Positions 1 to 8,904 of a stretch of DNA of 64,000 nucleotides are shown piece by piece. Position 1 is the first letter of the stretch; each line of letters begins with the position of its first letter. This DNA comes from Amycolatopsis sp. MtRt-6. Lineage in GTDB: Bacteria; Actinomycetota; Actinomycetes; Mycobacteriales; Pseudonocardiaceae. Under the pieces are notes generated by a model, which did not search any database, was not told where the DNA came from, and saw nothing but the letters and a program-made list of their open reading frames with translations. A program made the position numbers and the translations under genes. The DNA is taken from NCBI RefSeq assembly GCF_017308975.1, contig NZ_JADWPD010000009.1:177093-241092 (forward strand), written 5' to 3'.

Positions 1-129
1 GCCCGAGATCACCGCCACCCGCTGCCCGACCTGCCGGGTGAACAGCAGGTACGTGACGCCCAGCAGCGCCACGCCCGCCAGCAGGAACAGGCCGCCGTAG
101 AGCACGGTCAGCCGCAGGCGGAGGTTCAC
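1..129 (-). CDS. Sensor histidine kinase, N-terminal fragment (cut by window edge)
   Basis: Only the first 43 codons lie in the window, starting with a GTG. They encode a short basic N-terminus followed by one hydrophobic stretch (about residues 9-30, rich in L, G, A and V), then polar residues. This is the usual first membrane helix of a two-component sensor kinase. The GTG overlaps the TGA of the upstream response-regulator gene in a GTGA, so the two are translationally coupled. The kinase call rests on that pairing and the topology; no catalytic motif is visible here. Confidence 0.7.
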   Translation of the reverse strand, partial: MNLRLRLTVLYGGLFLLAGVALLGVTYLLFTRQVGQRVAVISG

Positions 130-782
130 CGGAGGCGGTAGCCGACGCCGGTGACCGTCTCCACCAGCGGTGGGTCGCCGAGCTTGCGGCGCAGCTTGAG
201 GATCGTCAGCCGGACGGCGCCGGTGAACGGGTCCGCGTGCTCGTCCCACGCCTTCTCCAGCAGGTGTTCGGCGGACACGGCGGCGCCGTCGGCGCGCAGC
301 AGCTCGGCGAGCACGGCGAACTCCTTTTTGGACAGTGGCAGGTAACGCCCGTCGCGGAACACCTCGTGCCGCGCCGGGTCGAGTGTGACGCCGGAGCGGC
401 GCAGCACCGGTGCCGCGGCCGGGCGGCAGCGGCGGCCCAGCGACTGGATGCGCGCGGCCAGCTCGGGGAACGCGAACGGCTTCGCCAGGTAGTCGTCGGC
501 GCCGAGGGACAGCCCGGCGACGCGGTCGGTGACCTCCGCGGCCGCGGTCAGCATCAGCACCCGCGTGTCCGCCCGCGCCGACACCAGCTCGCGGCAGACG
601 TCGTCGCCGTGCACGACCGGCAGGTCCCGGTCGAGCACGACGACGTCGTAGCTGTGCACGGCGATCCGCTCGAGCGCCGCGCCGCCGTCGTGGGCGATGT
701 CGACCGCGTGGGCGTCGTCGCGCAGCCACTGGGCGATCGCGTCCGCGAGCATCGGCTCGTCCTCCACCACCAGGACCCGCAT
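126..782 (-). CDS. OmpR/PhoB-family response regulator
   Basis: A 218-aa DNA-binding response regulator. The receiver domain (about 1-115) has the acidic pair E7/D8, the phospho-acceptor D51 in VVVLDRDLP, T79 and K101 (LAKPF). The C-terminal winged helix (about 125-218) ends in the usual GVGYRLR. It lies between a GT39 membrane transferase (36 nt upstream) and a sensor kinase that overlaps its stop, so the three probably form one operon. The kinase would sense an envelope signal and this protein would set transcription. Its target genes cannot be read from the sequence. Confidence 0.93.
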   Translation of the reverse strand: MRVLVVEDEPMLADAIAQWLRDDAHAVDIAHDGGAALERIAVHSYDVVVLDRDLPVVHGDDVCRELVSARADTRVLMLTAAAEVTDRVAGLSLGADDYLAKPFAFPELAARIQSLGRRCRPAAAPVLRRSGVTLDPARHEVFRDGRYLPLSKKEFAVLAELLRADGAAVSAEHLLEKAWDEHADPFTGAVRLTILKLRRKLGDPPLVETVTGVGYRLR

Positions 783-817
783 GCCCCGATGATCGCGATG
801 GCGGTGTTTCTTCGCCG

Positions 818-2665
818 TTAGCACCGGTAGAGGGTGTCCGCGCCGCCGACGAGCCGCACCTGACCGGCCGGGGACCGCCCGCCGTAGGCCGCGGGGTCGA
901 CGACCGCGCAGTGCTGGTCGATCCAGCGCCGCCGCGCTTCCTGCACAGGACTCCGCGGCGGCCCGGCCTGCGGGGTACCCGCGCTGCTCAGCACGAACCG
1001 CAGCTTGCCTTCGGCGAGCCACCGGTCGAGCTGTGCGACCGACGGCGCGTCGTCGCGGCCGCCGAAGCCGCCCATGCCGATCACGGTGGCGTCGGAGCCG
1101 ATGAGGAACGGCGCGACCGTCCCCGCTTCGGCGTTCACCGCCAGGGTGATCTCGGTGCCGTTCCGGCGGGCGTAGTCGAGGATGCGGCGTTGTTCGCCGG
1201 ACAGCGTGGTGGCGCCGTCGCCGCCCGCGAGCATCAACCTCGGCCCACCGGACGACGGTGGCGGCATCGGCCCGGGTCCGCCTCCGGGCAGAGTCGCGGG
1301 GCCGGCGGCCGGCAGCGTCCCGGCGGTGGTGCTCTGCGCCGCCGCGGACGACCAGACGGCGGGCGTGAGCAGTAGCGGCACCAGCCCGGCGACGAGCGTC
1401 AGCCGGCTTCGCGTGACCAGGAGCCCGGCGACGGCGGCGACGGCCGTGCCGAGCACCGCCCAGCGCGTCCAGCCGTGGAAGGACGTGTCCCGCGATGTCA
1501 GCACGAACGCCCAAGCCGCGGTCACCGCGATCGCCAGGGGCAGCAGGGTCCGCCGGTGGTGCCGCCACAGCAGCGCGAGCCCGGCGGCGGAGACCGCGGC
1601 GACGGCAGGCGCCATCGCCGTCGTGTAGTACGGGTGCCAGATGCCGCCGGCGAAGCTGAACACCGCCGTCGTCACCAGCAGCCAGCCGCCCCAGAGCAGC
1701 CAGCCGGCGTTCCGCCACCGGCGCCCGATGACGACCAGGACGAGCAGCGAAAGCGGCAGCAGCCACGAGATCTGCCCGCCGACGAGGTCGTTGAACATCC
1801 GGCCGGGTCCGGGGTCGCCACCGAACGACGACATGGTCTGCTGCCCGTTCCGCATGATCATCATGCCGCCGCCCCCGCCATCGCCGGAGAGGCGGCCGAA
1901 GCCGTTGTAGCCGAACACGAGGTCCCAGGCCGAGCCGTCCCGGCTGCCGCCCATGTACGGCTTGGCACCGGGCCACCAGTCGTACAGGGCGATCCACCAG
2001 AACGACGAGACGACCAGCACGACCCCGGCGCCGAGCAGGTCGAGGAGACGGCGCTTGGCGGGCCCGGTCGTCCCGGCGAAGTACGCGACAGCCAGGGCGG
2101 GCACGACGATCCACGCCTGCAGCATCTTGGTCAGGAAGCCGCAGCCGACGAAGAAGGCGCACCAGAACAGCCACTTCCGCCCGTCTTCGAGCGCGCGGGT
2201 CAGCGCGTACGCGGCGGCGACGAGGAACAGGACGAGCAGGGTGTCGGGGTTGTTGCCGCGGTTGATGACCACGGTCACCGGCGTGAGCGCCAGGATGACC
2301 GCGGCCAGCAGGGCGACGTGCTCGCCGGCCCACCGCCGGACCGTCCGGTGCAGCAGGAACACCGCCGCGACGCCTTCGAGCACCTGCGGCAGCAGGAGTG
2401 CCCAGCCGTGGTAGCCGAAGACCAGCGTGGAGAGCGCCTGCGGCCACAGCGCGAACGGCGGTTTGTCGACCGTGACGACGCCGTAGGGGTCGAAGGAGCC
2501 GAAGAGGAAGTTGGTGAAGCTCTCCGTCATCGACTTGGCTGCGGCGGAGTAGTAGGTGTTGCCGAGCTGGCCGTCGCCGATCTTCCAGGCGTAGAGGACG
2601 GCGGCGCCGAGGCAGACGAGGGGAAGCGCCCAGGGGCGGGTTCTCGGAGGGGCGGCGGTGATCAT
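818..2665 (-). CDS. GT39-family membrane glycosyltransferase (YkcB/ArnT-like)
   Basis: About 615 aa with many membrane helices. After the first helix it carries the acidic-loop motif VDKPP (about residue 65-70) typical of GT-C dolichol/polyprenyl-phosphate-sugar transferases. A Gly-rich insertion follows near residue 265-275. The soluble C-terminal part has a GGFGGRDDAP-like segment found in actinobacterial and Bacillus YkcB-type proteins. The family transfers sugars from polyprenyl phosphate to an envelope acceptor on the outer face; the acceptor here is unknown. A GTG three codons upstream (2674) is an alternative start. The gene begins about 40 nt after cobN, so it may receive read-through, but functionally it belongs with the two-component genes downstream. 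Confidence 0.85.
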   Translation of the reverse strand: MITAAPPRTRPWALPLVCLGAAVLYAWKIGDGQLGNTYYSAAAKSMTESFTNFLFGSFDPYGVVTVDKPPFALWPQALSTLVFGYHGWALLLPQVLEGVAAVFLLHRTVRRWAGEHVALLAAVILALTPVTVVINRGNNPDTLLVLFLVAAAYALTRALEDGRKWLFWCAFFVGCGFLTKMLQAWIVVPALAVAYFAGTTGPAKRRLLDLLGAGVVLVVSSFWWIALYDWWPGAKPYMGGSRDGSAWDLVFGYNGFGRLSGDGGGGGMMIMRNGQQTMSSFGGDPGPGRMFNDLVGGQISWLLPLSLLVLVVIGRRWRNAGWLLWGGWLLVTTAVFSFAGGIWHPYYTTAMAPAVAAVSAAGLALLWRHHRRTLLPLAIAVTAAWAFVLTSRDTSFHGWTRWAVLGTAVAAVAGLLVTRSRLTLVAGLVPLLLTPAVWSSAAAQSTTAGTLPAAGPATLPGGGPGPMPPPSSGGPRLMLAGGDGATTLSGEQRRILDYARRNGTEITLAVNAEAGTVAPFLIGSDATVIGMGGFGGRDDAPSVAQLDRWLAEGKLRFVLSSAGTPQAGPPRSPVQEARRRWIDQHCAVVDPAAYGGRSPAGQVRLVGGADTLYRC

Positions 2666-2704
2666 GACCGCCACCCAACTCCGGCCCGCGTTTCCCGGGC
2701 GTTT

Positions 2705-5700
2705 CTACTCCGACTCGAGGTCGCCCTCCAGCGACAGGTACACCTCGCGCATCTTCGCCAGCAGCTCCGGGTCCGGTTCCGCCCACAGGCCGCGGTCCGC
2801 CGCCTCGTTCAGGCGTTCCACGATCCCGCGCAGCGCCCACGGGTTCGCCTGGCGCAGGAACTCCTGGTTCACCTCGTCCAGCACGTACGACTCGGTCAGC
2901 TTCTCGTACATCCAGTCGCCGACCACGCCGGCCGTGGCGTCGAAGCCGAACAGGTAGTCCACGGTGGCCGCCAGCTCGAACGCTCCCTTGTAACCGTGCC
3001 GGCGCATCGCCGCCAGCCATCGGGGGTTCACCACGCGCGCCCGGAACACCCGGGCCGTCTCCTCGCCCAGCGTGCGCGTGCGGACCGCGTCCGGCGACGT
3101 GCTGTCGCCCACATAGGACGCCGGTGCCGCGCCCGTCAGCGCGCGGACCGTCGCGATCATCCCGCCGTGGTACTGGAAGTAGTCGTCGGAGTCCGCGATG
3201 TCGTGCTCGCGCGTGTCGGTGTTCTTCGCCGCCACCACGATGCGCTTGTACGAGCTTTCCATGTCCTCGCGTGCCGGGCGGCCGTCCAGGTCCCGGCCGT
3301 ACGCGAAGCCGCCCCACACCGCGTACACCTCCGCCAGATCCTTGTCGTCGCGCCAGTTGCCGCTGTCCATCAGCGGCAGCAGGCCCGCGCCGTACGCACC
3401 CGGCTTCGACCCGAAGATCCGGGTCGTCGCGCGGCGGGCGTCGCCATGGGCGGCCAGGTCGGAAGTGACGTGCGCGCGGACGAAGTTCTGGTCCAGCGGT
3501 TCGTCCAGAGAGGCCACGAGCCGCACCGCGTCGTCCAGCAACGTGATCACGTGCGGGAACGCGTCGCGGAAGAACCCGCTGATCCGGACCGTGACGTCGA
3601 TCCGGGGCCGGCCCAGCTCGGCCAAGGGGATCGCCTCGATGCCGGTGACGCGCCGGGAAGCTTCGTCCCACACCGGCTGGACACCCAGCAGCGCCAGCAC
3701 TTCCGCCGCGTCGTCGCCGGACGTCCGCATCGCCGACGTGCCCCACACCGACAGCCCCACCGACCGCGGCCAGTCGCCGGTGTCCTCCCGGTACCGGCGA
3801 AGCAGCGAATCGGCGAGGGCCTGGCCGGTTTCCCAGGCGAGCCGGCTCGGGATGGCCTTCGGGTCGACGGTGTAGAAGTTCCGGCCGGTCGGCAGCACGT
3901 TGATCAGCCCGCGCAACGGCGACCCGCTCGGCCCGGCCGGGATGTACCCGCCGTCCAGCGCGTGCAGCACCGCGTCCAGCTCGGCGGACGTCCCCGCGAG
4001 CCGGGGCACGATTTCCTCGGCGGCGAACGAAAGCACCTTCGCCACCTGGGCGTCCGGGGCGACCGACGCGACCGCCGTCGCGTCCCAGCCCCGCATCTCC
4101 ATCGTCTGGACGAGCTCACGGGCCGTCTTCTCGACCGCGTCCACTTCGGACATCGGCGCGTCTTCCTTGAGCCCCAGTGCCGACCGCAGGCCGGGCACCG
4201 CGCCCTGCTTGCCGCCCCACATCTGGGCCGCGCGCAGCATCGCCAGCACCAGGTTGACGCGCGCTTCACCCGTGGGCGCCGCACCCAGCACATGGAGCCC
4301 GTCGCGGATCTGCGCGTCCTTGACCTCGCACAGCCAGCCGTCGATGTGCAGCAGGAAGTCGTCGAACTCCGCGTCGTGCGGCCGTTCCTCGACGCCGAGG
4401 TCGTGGTCGAGCTTCGCGGCCTGGATCAGCGTCCAGATCTGCTGGCGCACGGCCGGCAGCTTCGCCGGGTCCATCGCCGCGATGTTCGCGTGCTCGTCGA
4501 GCAGCTGCTCCAGCCGCGCCATGTCGCCGTAGGACTCCGCGCGCGCCATCGGCGGGATCAGGTGGTCGACGATCGTCGCGTGCGCCCGCCGCTTGGCCTG
4601 CGCGCCCTCGCCGGGGTCGTTGATCAGGAACGGGTAGACCAGCGGCAGGTTCCCGAGCACGGCGTCCGGGGCGCACGACGCCGAGAGCCCCGCGGTCTTG
4701 CCCGGCAGCCATTCGAGGGACCCGTGCTTGCCCAGGTGGACGACGGCGTGGGCGCCGAACTCCTCCTCCAGCCACCGGTACGCGGCCAGGTAGTGGTGGC
4801 TCGGCGGCAGGTCGGGGTTGTGGTAGATCGCGACCGGGTTCTCGCCGAACCCGCGCGGCGGCTGGATCATGATGATCACGTTGCCGCTCTGCAGGGACGC
4901 CAGCACGATGTCGCCGTTGTCGACGTACAGCTGGCCCGGCGCCGGGCCCCAGTGCTCCTCGACGCCTTCACGCAGCTCGGCGGGGAGCGCGTCGAACCAC
5001 GAGCGGTAGCGCTCGGCGGGGACCCGGATCGGGTTCCCGGCCAGCTGTTCCTCGGTGAGCCACTCCGGGTCCTGCCCACCGGCGGCGATCAGCGCGTGGA
5101 TCAGCGCATCACCGTCGGGCTGGTCGGTGCCGGTCGGGTCGACGCCCGGGAAGGCGTCCGGCCCCAGGTCGTAGCCCTGGGCACGCATCCGCCGCAGCAG
5201 CTCGATCGCCGACGCGGGCGTGTCCAGCCCGACCGCGTTGCCGACGCGAGAGTGCTTCGTCGGGTACGCGGACAGCATCAGCGCGATGCGACGCTGCGAA
5301 GGCGGCGTGTGCCGCAGCCGGGCGTGCGCCAGCGCGATGCGGGCGACGCGGGACGCGCGCTCGGCGTCCGGCACGTACCGGGGGAGGCCGTCTTCGTCGA
5401 GCTCCTTGAACGAGAACGGCACGGTGATCAGCCGTCCGTCGAACTCCGGCACGGCCATCTGGTTCCCGGCGTCGAGCGGCGAGAGGCCGTCGTCGTTGGC
5501 CGCCCACGTCTCGCGGTCGCTGGTCAGGCACAGCGCCTGCAGGATCGGGACGTCGAGGGCGGCCATCTCGGCGACGTCCCAGGCCTCGTCGTCACCGCCG
5601 GCGCCCACCTCGGACGGCCGCGTGCCGCCGGCCGCGAGCACTGTGACCAGCAGCGCGTCCACGGAAGCCAGCTCCGCCATCATCTTCGGCTCGCGCGTAC

Positions 5701-6268
5701 GCAGCGAAGCACAGTAGATCGGCAACGCGCGCCCGCCCGCGGCTTCGATCTCGTCGGCGAGGGCGTGCACGAACGCCGTGTTCCCGGACAGGTGATGCGC
5801 CCGATAGTAGAGGATCCCGATGACCGGGCCGTCGCCGCGCGAAGGACGTTCGAGCACGCCCCACGCGGGCTGCGCCGCGGGCGGCTCGAAGCCGTCGCCG
5901 GTGAGCAGGAGCGTGTCGGAGAGGAACCGGTGCAGCTGGGTGAGGTTCGCCGGGCCGCCCTGCGCGAGGTAGGCGTGGGCCTCGGCGGCGATGCCGGCCG
6001 GGACGGTCGAGAGCTTCATCAGCTCGGCGTCCGGCGTCTGCTCCCCGCCCAGGACGACGACGTGCGCGCCGGACGCCCGCAGCGTGTCGAGGCCGTCCTG
6101 CCAGCTCCGCGGCGTGCCGAGGATCCGCGCGACGACGATCTGCACGCCGTCGAGCAGCGCCGGCAGCTCGGCGACGTCGAGCCGGGCGGGGTTGCCGAGC
6201 CGGTACTCGCCACCGGACGAGCGGGCGCTGAGCAGGTCGGTGTCCGAAGTGGACAGAAGCAGGATCAC
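2705..6268 (-). CDS. cobN: Cobaltochelatase large subunit CobN
   Basis: About 1187 aa, the normal CobN/BchH size. It is the porphyrin-binding subunit that inserts Co2+ into hydrogenobyrinic acid a,c-diamide with ATP, working with an AAA+ partner (the ChlID-type protein at 21848 is the obvious candidate). The family block HLGKHGSLEWLPGK and the following LSASCAPDAVLGNLP lie near residues 505-535. An upstream extension is open but lies within the riboswitch. The GTG at 6268 was chosen because GAGGAGGA sits 5-6 nt before it and the protein then begins VILLLSTSDTD, as in homologues. Expression is predicted to be controlled by the cobalamin riboswitch immediately upstream. Confidence 0.96.
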   Translation of the reverse strand: MILLLSTSDTDLLSARSSGGEYRLGNPARLDVAELPALLDGVQIVVARILGTPRSWQDGLDTLRASGAHVVVLGGEQTPDAELMKLSTVPAGIAAEAHAYLAQGGPANLTQLHRFLSDTLLLTGDGFEPPAAQPAWGVLERPSRGDGPVIGILYYRAHHLSGNTAFVHALADEIEAAGGRALPIYCASLRTREPKMMAELASVDALLVTVLAAGGTRPSEVGAGGDDEAWDVAEMAALDVPILQALCLTSDRETWAANDDGLSPLDAGNQMAVPEFDGRLITVPFSFKELDEDGLPRYVPDAERASRVARIALAHARLRHTPPSQRRIALMLSAYPTKHSRVGNAVGLDTPASAIELLRRMRAQGYDLGPDAFPGVDPTGTDQPDGDALIHALIAAGGQDPEWLTEEQLAGNPIRVPAERYRSWFDALPAELREGVEEHWGPAPGQLYVDNGDIVLASLQSGNVIIMIQPPRGFGENPVAIYHNPDLPPSHHYLAAYRWLEEEFGAHAVVHLGKHGSLEWLPGKTAGLSASCAPDAVLGNLPLVYPFLINDPGEGAQAKRRAHATIVDHLIPPMARAESYGDMARLEQLLDEHANIAAMDPAKLPAVRQQIWTLIQAAKLDHDLGVEERPHDAEFDDFLLHIDGWLCEVKDAQIRDGLHVLGAAPTGEARVNLVLAMLRAAQMWGGKQGAVPGLRSALGLKEDAPMSEVDAVEKTARELVQTMEMRGWDATAVASVAPDAQVAKVLSFAAEEIVPRLAGTSAELDAVLHALDGGYIPAGPSGSPLRGLINVLPTGRNFYTVDPKAIPSRLAWETGQALADSLLRRYREDTGDWPRSVGLSVWGTSAMRTSGDDAAEVLALLGVQPVWDEASRRVTGIEAIPLAELGRPRIDVTVRISGFFRDAFPHVITLLDDAVRLVASLDEPLDQNFVRAHVTSDLAAHGDARRATTRIFGSKPGAYGAGLLPLMDSGNWRDDKDLAEVYAVWGGFAYGRDLDGRPAREDMESSYKRIVVAAKNTDTREHDIADSDDYFQYHGGMIATVRALTGAAPASYVGDSTSPDAVRTRTLGEETARVFRARVVNPRWLAAMRRHGYKGAFELAATVDYLFGFDATAGVVGDWMYEKLTESYVLDEVNQEFLRQANPWALRGIVERLNEAADRGLWAEPDPELLAKMREVYLSLEGDLESE

Positions 6269-6314
6269 GAGGTTCCTCCTCGGGGTCCGCGCCCCGGGTA
6301 GACGGGCGCGCCGG
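6269..6314 (-). promoter_or_regulatory. Putative expression platform of the cobN riboswitch
   Basis: Between the riboswitch P1 helix and the GTG of cobN the transcript holds two small stems. One is CGGGG...CCCCG just before the ribosome-binding site. The other is GAGG-AGGAA-CCTC, in which the Shine-Dalgarno GAGGAGG forms the 5' arm and the bases next to the GTG form the 3' arm. Sequestering the SD in this way suggests translational control. There is no U-tract that would suggest an intrinsic terminator. This is inferred from pairing only. Confidence 0.55.
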
Positions 6315-6464
6315 CCGGAGTTCCTGGCTCCCGGAGACTCCGCCGACGCACTCCCTCCCGCGGAGGGGTCATCGAGACAGCTCCGGTCACAGTGGCGGGA
6401 CCGCCCCGGACTCTCACCGGGTTCCTCCACCTGCCGACGCGTGGGTATCGCCCTCACTCTCCGG
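6315..6464 (-). promoter_or_regulatory. Cobalamin riboswitch upstream of cobN
   Basis: On the minus strand this leader shows the conserved cobalamin-aptamer elements in order. These are GGAA...GGTGAGAGTCC, then CCGCCACTGTGA (B12 box core, 6387-6398), a long variable P6-side region, and AGCCAGGAACTCC (6317-6330) near the 3' end. CCGGAG (6459-6464) can pair with CTCCGG (6315-6320) to close P1. It should bind a cobalamin and lower cobN expression when B12 is plentiful. The roughly 150-nt length with an extended P6 region fits the large class. Confidence 0.93.
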
Positions 6465-6506
6465 TGTGCGTGGGTGCACGTCAAGGTGACGTTGGCCGGG
6501 GCTGGG

Positions 6507-6512
6507 TAGCCT
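6507..6512 (+). promoter_or_regulatory. -10 box (TAGCCT), leaderless transcript
   Basis: TAGCCT lies 6 nt before the TTG at 6519, with TGACG about 15 nt upstream as a possible -35. The spacing puts the transcription start on or next to the start codon. An in-frame TAG inside this hexamer rules out any start further upstream. Confidence 0.5.
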
Positions 6513-6518
6513 GGAGGC

Positions 6519-7322
6519 TTGGAATCACTGCTCCGGAGCTTCACCGCCGCGCAGTCCGCGCGGCAGCCCTACCGCCACCCCACGGCGGCCGAACTCGAAA
6601 CCGCCGCAACCGGCTTCGCCGCCGTCCTCGACGGCGACTCCCACCACCTCCGTGACCTGGGCTTCTCCGTCCACGACGGCTCGCTCGCCGTCCAGGAGCC
6701 CGGCAGCGAGCGGGCCTGGGGGCTTTACGCGATCGACCGGTCCGCGCCGCCGTCACTGGTCGTCGAGGTGCCGCACCCCTCGTCCGACCTGCGGACCGAC
6801 CTGATCGGCCTGGCGCTCTTCCGGCGGGTGCCCGGCGCCGTCCTCGCGGTGGCCGGCGCCCACCGCCACCGTGAGGACCCCGCGCACGACACGCGGACCG
6901 TCTTCCACGTCGTCACCACGCTCCTGGCCCGCCGCGGCCTCCCGCAGGTCCAGCTGCACGGCTTCAAGGACCGGACCCTGCCCGCCGCCGACGTCGTCGT
7001 CTCGGCCGGGGCCGCGGCGGCCGGTGACGCGGCTCGCCGGGCGGCGGACCGGCTCGCCGAAGCCGGGTTCCGCGTTCGCCGGGCCTGGGCCGAACCGTGC
7101 CGGGGCCTGGCCGGGACGACGAACGTCCAGAGCCAGGCCGCCGGCGGCACGCCGTTCCTGCACGTCGAACTCAACCGGACCGTCCGCGAGACGCGGCGCG
7201 CCGACATCGTCGAGGCCCTGGCCGCGGCCGATCTGGCGACTGAACCACAGCGTCCCGAGATCTCCGGAAGAAGGTTCCACGATCGCCGGAAATGGGAGAT
7301 TTCCGGCGAAACCTCTTCTTAG
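6519..7322 (+). CDS. Conserved hypothetical protein
   Basis: A 267-aa soluble protein with no signal peptide or membrane helix. I do not recognise a characterised family. Conserved-looking blocks are VVEVPHPSSDLRTD (about residue 80-95), VAGAHRHRED (about 110-120, a His-rich turn that could bind metal) and LPQVQLHGFKDR (about 145). The combination HP.SD.., AGAHR and QLHGF vaguely resembles metal-dependent amidohydrolase-type proteins, but I would not assign that. A TTG at 6519 is the first possible start after an in-frame stop, and a -10 box supports a leaderless mRNA. It is divergent from cobN, but its promoter lies outside the riboswitch, so regulation by B12 is unlikely. Confidence 0.7.
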   Translation: MESLLRSFTAAQSARQPYRHPTAAELETAATGFAAVLDGDSHHLRDLGFSVHDGSLAVQEPGSERAWGLYAIDRSAPPSLVVEVPHPSSDLRTDLIGLALFRRVPGAVLAVAGAHRHREDPAHDTRTVFHVVTTLLARRGLPQVQLHGFKDRTLPAADVVVSAGAAAAGDAARRAADRLAEAGFRVRRAWAEPCRGLAGTTNVQSQAAGGTPFLHVELNRTVRETRRADIVEALAAADLATEPQRPEISGRRFHDRRKWEISGETSS

Positions 7323-7363
7323 GGTCTTCATTACCCATCCATTGGTGATGAAAGGAAGGCCCG

Positions 7364-7735
7364 ATGCGCAACACCGCGCGTACATTGACCGCGATCGCCC
7401 TCGCCGCCGGCGCGACGCTGGCCGCGGCGCCGGCCGCGATGGCGGCGAACCACTTCGTCCTCTTCAGCAACCGGTCCGCTTTCGTCATGACGTCCTGTTA
7501 CACCGCGACGGACGCGCAGGGCAGGCAGCTCGCCCACGACTGCGACCAGGTGGCGGCCGCCCAGAAGTCCACCTTCTGGGTGCCGAGCGCGGCGACGCAG
7601 ACCCGGGTGACGGTGTCCGACCGGGGCACCCAGATGTTCGGCCGGACCCACCCCAACACCCGGGACCTGTGCATCCGTGCCTCCGCGACCGGATCGGTGC
7701 ACGAGGCCACCGAACAGGCCTGCACCCCGAACTGA
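7364..7735 (+). CDS. Small secreted protein, unknown function
   Basis: A 123-aa precursor with a clear Sec signal peptide: a basic MRNTAR start, an Ala/Leu-rich core, and an AMA-A-type cleavage site near residue 27. The mature part of about 95 residues has four cysteines (in TSCYT, HDCDQ, DLCIR and QACTP), which could form two disulfides. AAAGGAAGG provides a good ribosome-binding site before the ATG. I recognise no domain. A strong GC hairpin follows the gene. Confidence 0.75.
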   Translation: MRNTARTLTAIALAAGATLAAAPAAMAANHFVLFSNRSAFVMTSCYTATDAQGRQLAHDCDQVAAAQKSTFWVPSAATQTRVTVSDRGTQMFGRTHPNTRDLCIRASATGSVHEATEQACTPN

Positions 7736-7754
7736 CGAACCATCGCGGGGTCGT

Positions 7755-7780
7755 CCGGCGGCCGGAGTCCTGGCCGCCGG
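7755..7780. terminator. Bidirectional terminator-like hairpin
   Basis: CCGGCGGCC and GGCCGCCGG form a perfect 9-bp stem with an 8-nt loop between the convergent secreted-protein and XRE genes. There is no T-tract, as is common for actinobacterial terminators. Confidence 0.6.
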
Positions 7781-7809
7781 ATCGGCGCCGCCGGCGGCCT
7801 GTACCGGCC

Positions 7810-8043
7810 CTAGGCGGACCGTTCCCCCAAGCGGGGGAACGGCTTCGTCGAGAACAGCACTTCCACGGAGACCTCGAAGAACTCCGCGATCCGCAGGGCC
7901 AGGTACAGCGAAGGGCTGTACTCGCCGCGCTCGAGGTAGCCGATCGTCTGGTAGTGCACCCCGAGGGCGTCGGCCAGCTGCCGTCGCGAGATCGACCGCT
8001 CCGCGCGCAGCATCGCTATCCGGTTGTAGACGACCTCGCTCAT
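7810..8043 (-). CDS. XRE-family transcriptional regulator
   Basis: 77 aa, essentially one helix-turn-helix domain. RRQLADALGVHYQTIGYLERG spans the recognition region at about residues 20-41, followed by SPSLYLALRIAEFFEVSVEVLF, the usual end of this minimal family. It starts 9 nt after the permease stop codon and is probably the last gene of the ATPase-permease-regulator operon. Such small XRE proteins often autoregulate exporter operons. The palindrome at 9855-9884 is the natural candidate operator (inference). Confidence 0.88.
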   Translation of the reverse strand: MSEVVYNRIAMLRAERSISRRQLADALGVHYQTIGYLERGEYSPSLYLALRIAEFFEVSVEVLFSTKPFPRLGERSA

Positions 8044-8052
8044 GACTGTTCA

Positions 8053-8904
8053 CTACCCCACACGCTGCATGGCCTTCTCCCGCCGTTCGGCCACCGACGA
8101 ACCCGCTTCGCGCCGCGCCATGCGGCGGAGCAGGATCGGCGCCAGCACCAATCCGATCACGGACCACGCGACGAGCACCGCCAGGGTCGGCAGTGGCCGC
8201 CACGACTGGCCGATCTCGACGACGACCGTACTGTCCGGCAGCAGCGCCGAGCGCATCCCGAGACCCAGCCAGTACATCGGGAACACCTGCGCGACGCCCT
8301 GCACCCACTCCGGCAGCGCGGTGATCGGGTAGAAGATCCCGGAGATCGCGCCCAGCCCCATGATCGGCAGCACGATCAGTCCCACCGACCGCGCGCTCTT
8401 GACCAGCGAACCCAGCGCGGCGCCGATCGGGATGGTCGCGAACAGCCCGATCGCCAGCACCCACAGCAGGTGCAGGTACGACCAGACGCCGCCCGGGGCC
8501 AGCCCGGTGAACAGGAACAGGCACGGGATCAGCACCAGCACCAGCGACGTGATCTGGCTCAGCGCCACGGCCGTGGTCTTCCCGACCAGGTAGCCGAGCA
8601 TGCCGTGCGGAGTCGCCTTCGCCCGCAGGAGCGTGCCGTCTTCGCGGTCGACGGCGAGGTAGCCCGCTGCGCCGGCCAGGCCGTTGAACACGACGCCGGC
8701 GCCGAGCACGCTGGGCACGGTCGCCGCGCCGAGCGAGAACGACGTGCCGGGCAGGGTCGCGTTGCGCATGAAGAACAGCGTGCCGAGGAAGAGGGCTATG
8801 AAGACGATCTGGCCGACCAAGTCGTCGCTGTTGGTCCACGTCTGCTTGAACTCGATCCAGCCGCGCGCCAGCCCGGAGCGCAGTGCCGCGGCCTTGGCGT
8901 TCAT
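8053..8904 (-). CDS. ABC-2 type transporter permease
   Basis: 283 aa with about six hydrophobic helices in the ABC-2 arrangement: a cytoplasmic N-terminus, a first helix near residues 35-50, then helix pairs separated by short loops. The ATG shares an ATGA with the stop of the ATPase gene. With that ATPase it should form an export complex of two permeases and two ATPases. The substrate is unknown; drugs, lipids or small peptides are typical of the family. Confidence 0.9.
   Translation of the reverse strand: MNAKAAALRSGLARGWIEFKQTWTNSDDLVGQIVFIALFLGTLFFMRNATLPGTSFSLGAATVPSVLGAGVVFNGLAGAAGYLAVDREDGTLLRAKATPHGMLGYLVGKTTAVALSQITSLVLVLIPCLFLFTGLAPGGVWSYLHLLWVLAIGLFATIPIGAALGSLVKSARSVGLIVLPIMGLGAISGIFYPITALPEWVQGVAQVFPMYWLGLGMRSALLPDSTVVVEIGQSWRPLPTLAVLVAWSVIGLVLAPILLRRMARREAGSSVAERREKAMQRVG

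Noticed and set aside
1475..6301. A 1608-codon open frame on the plus strand opposite cobN and GT39
   Set aside because: Rich in Arg, Gln, His and Pro with no domain. It mirrors the codon pattern of cobN and the transferase, whose motifs are clear, so it is a high-GC shadow.
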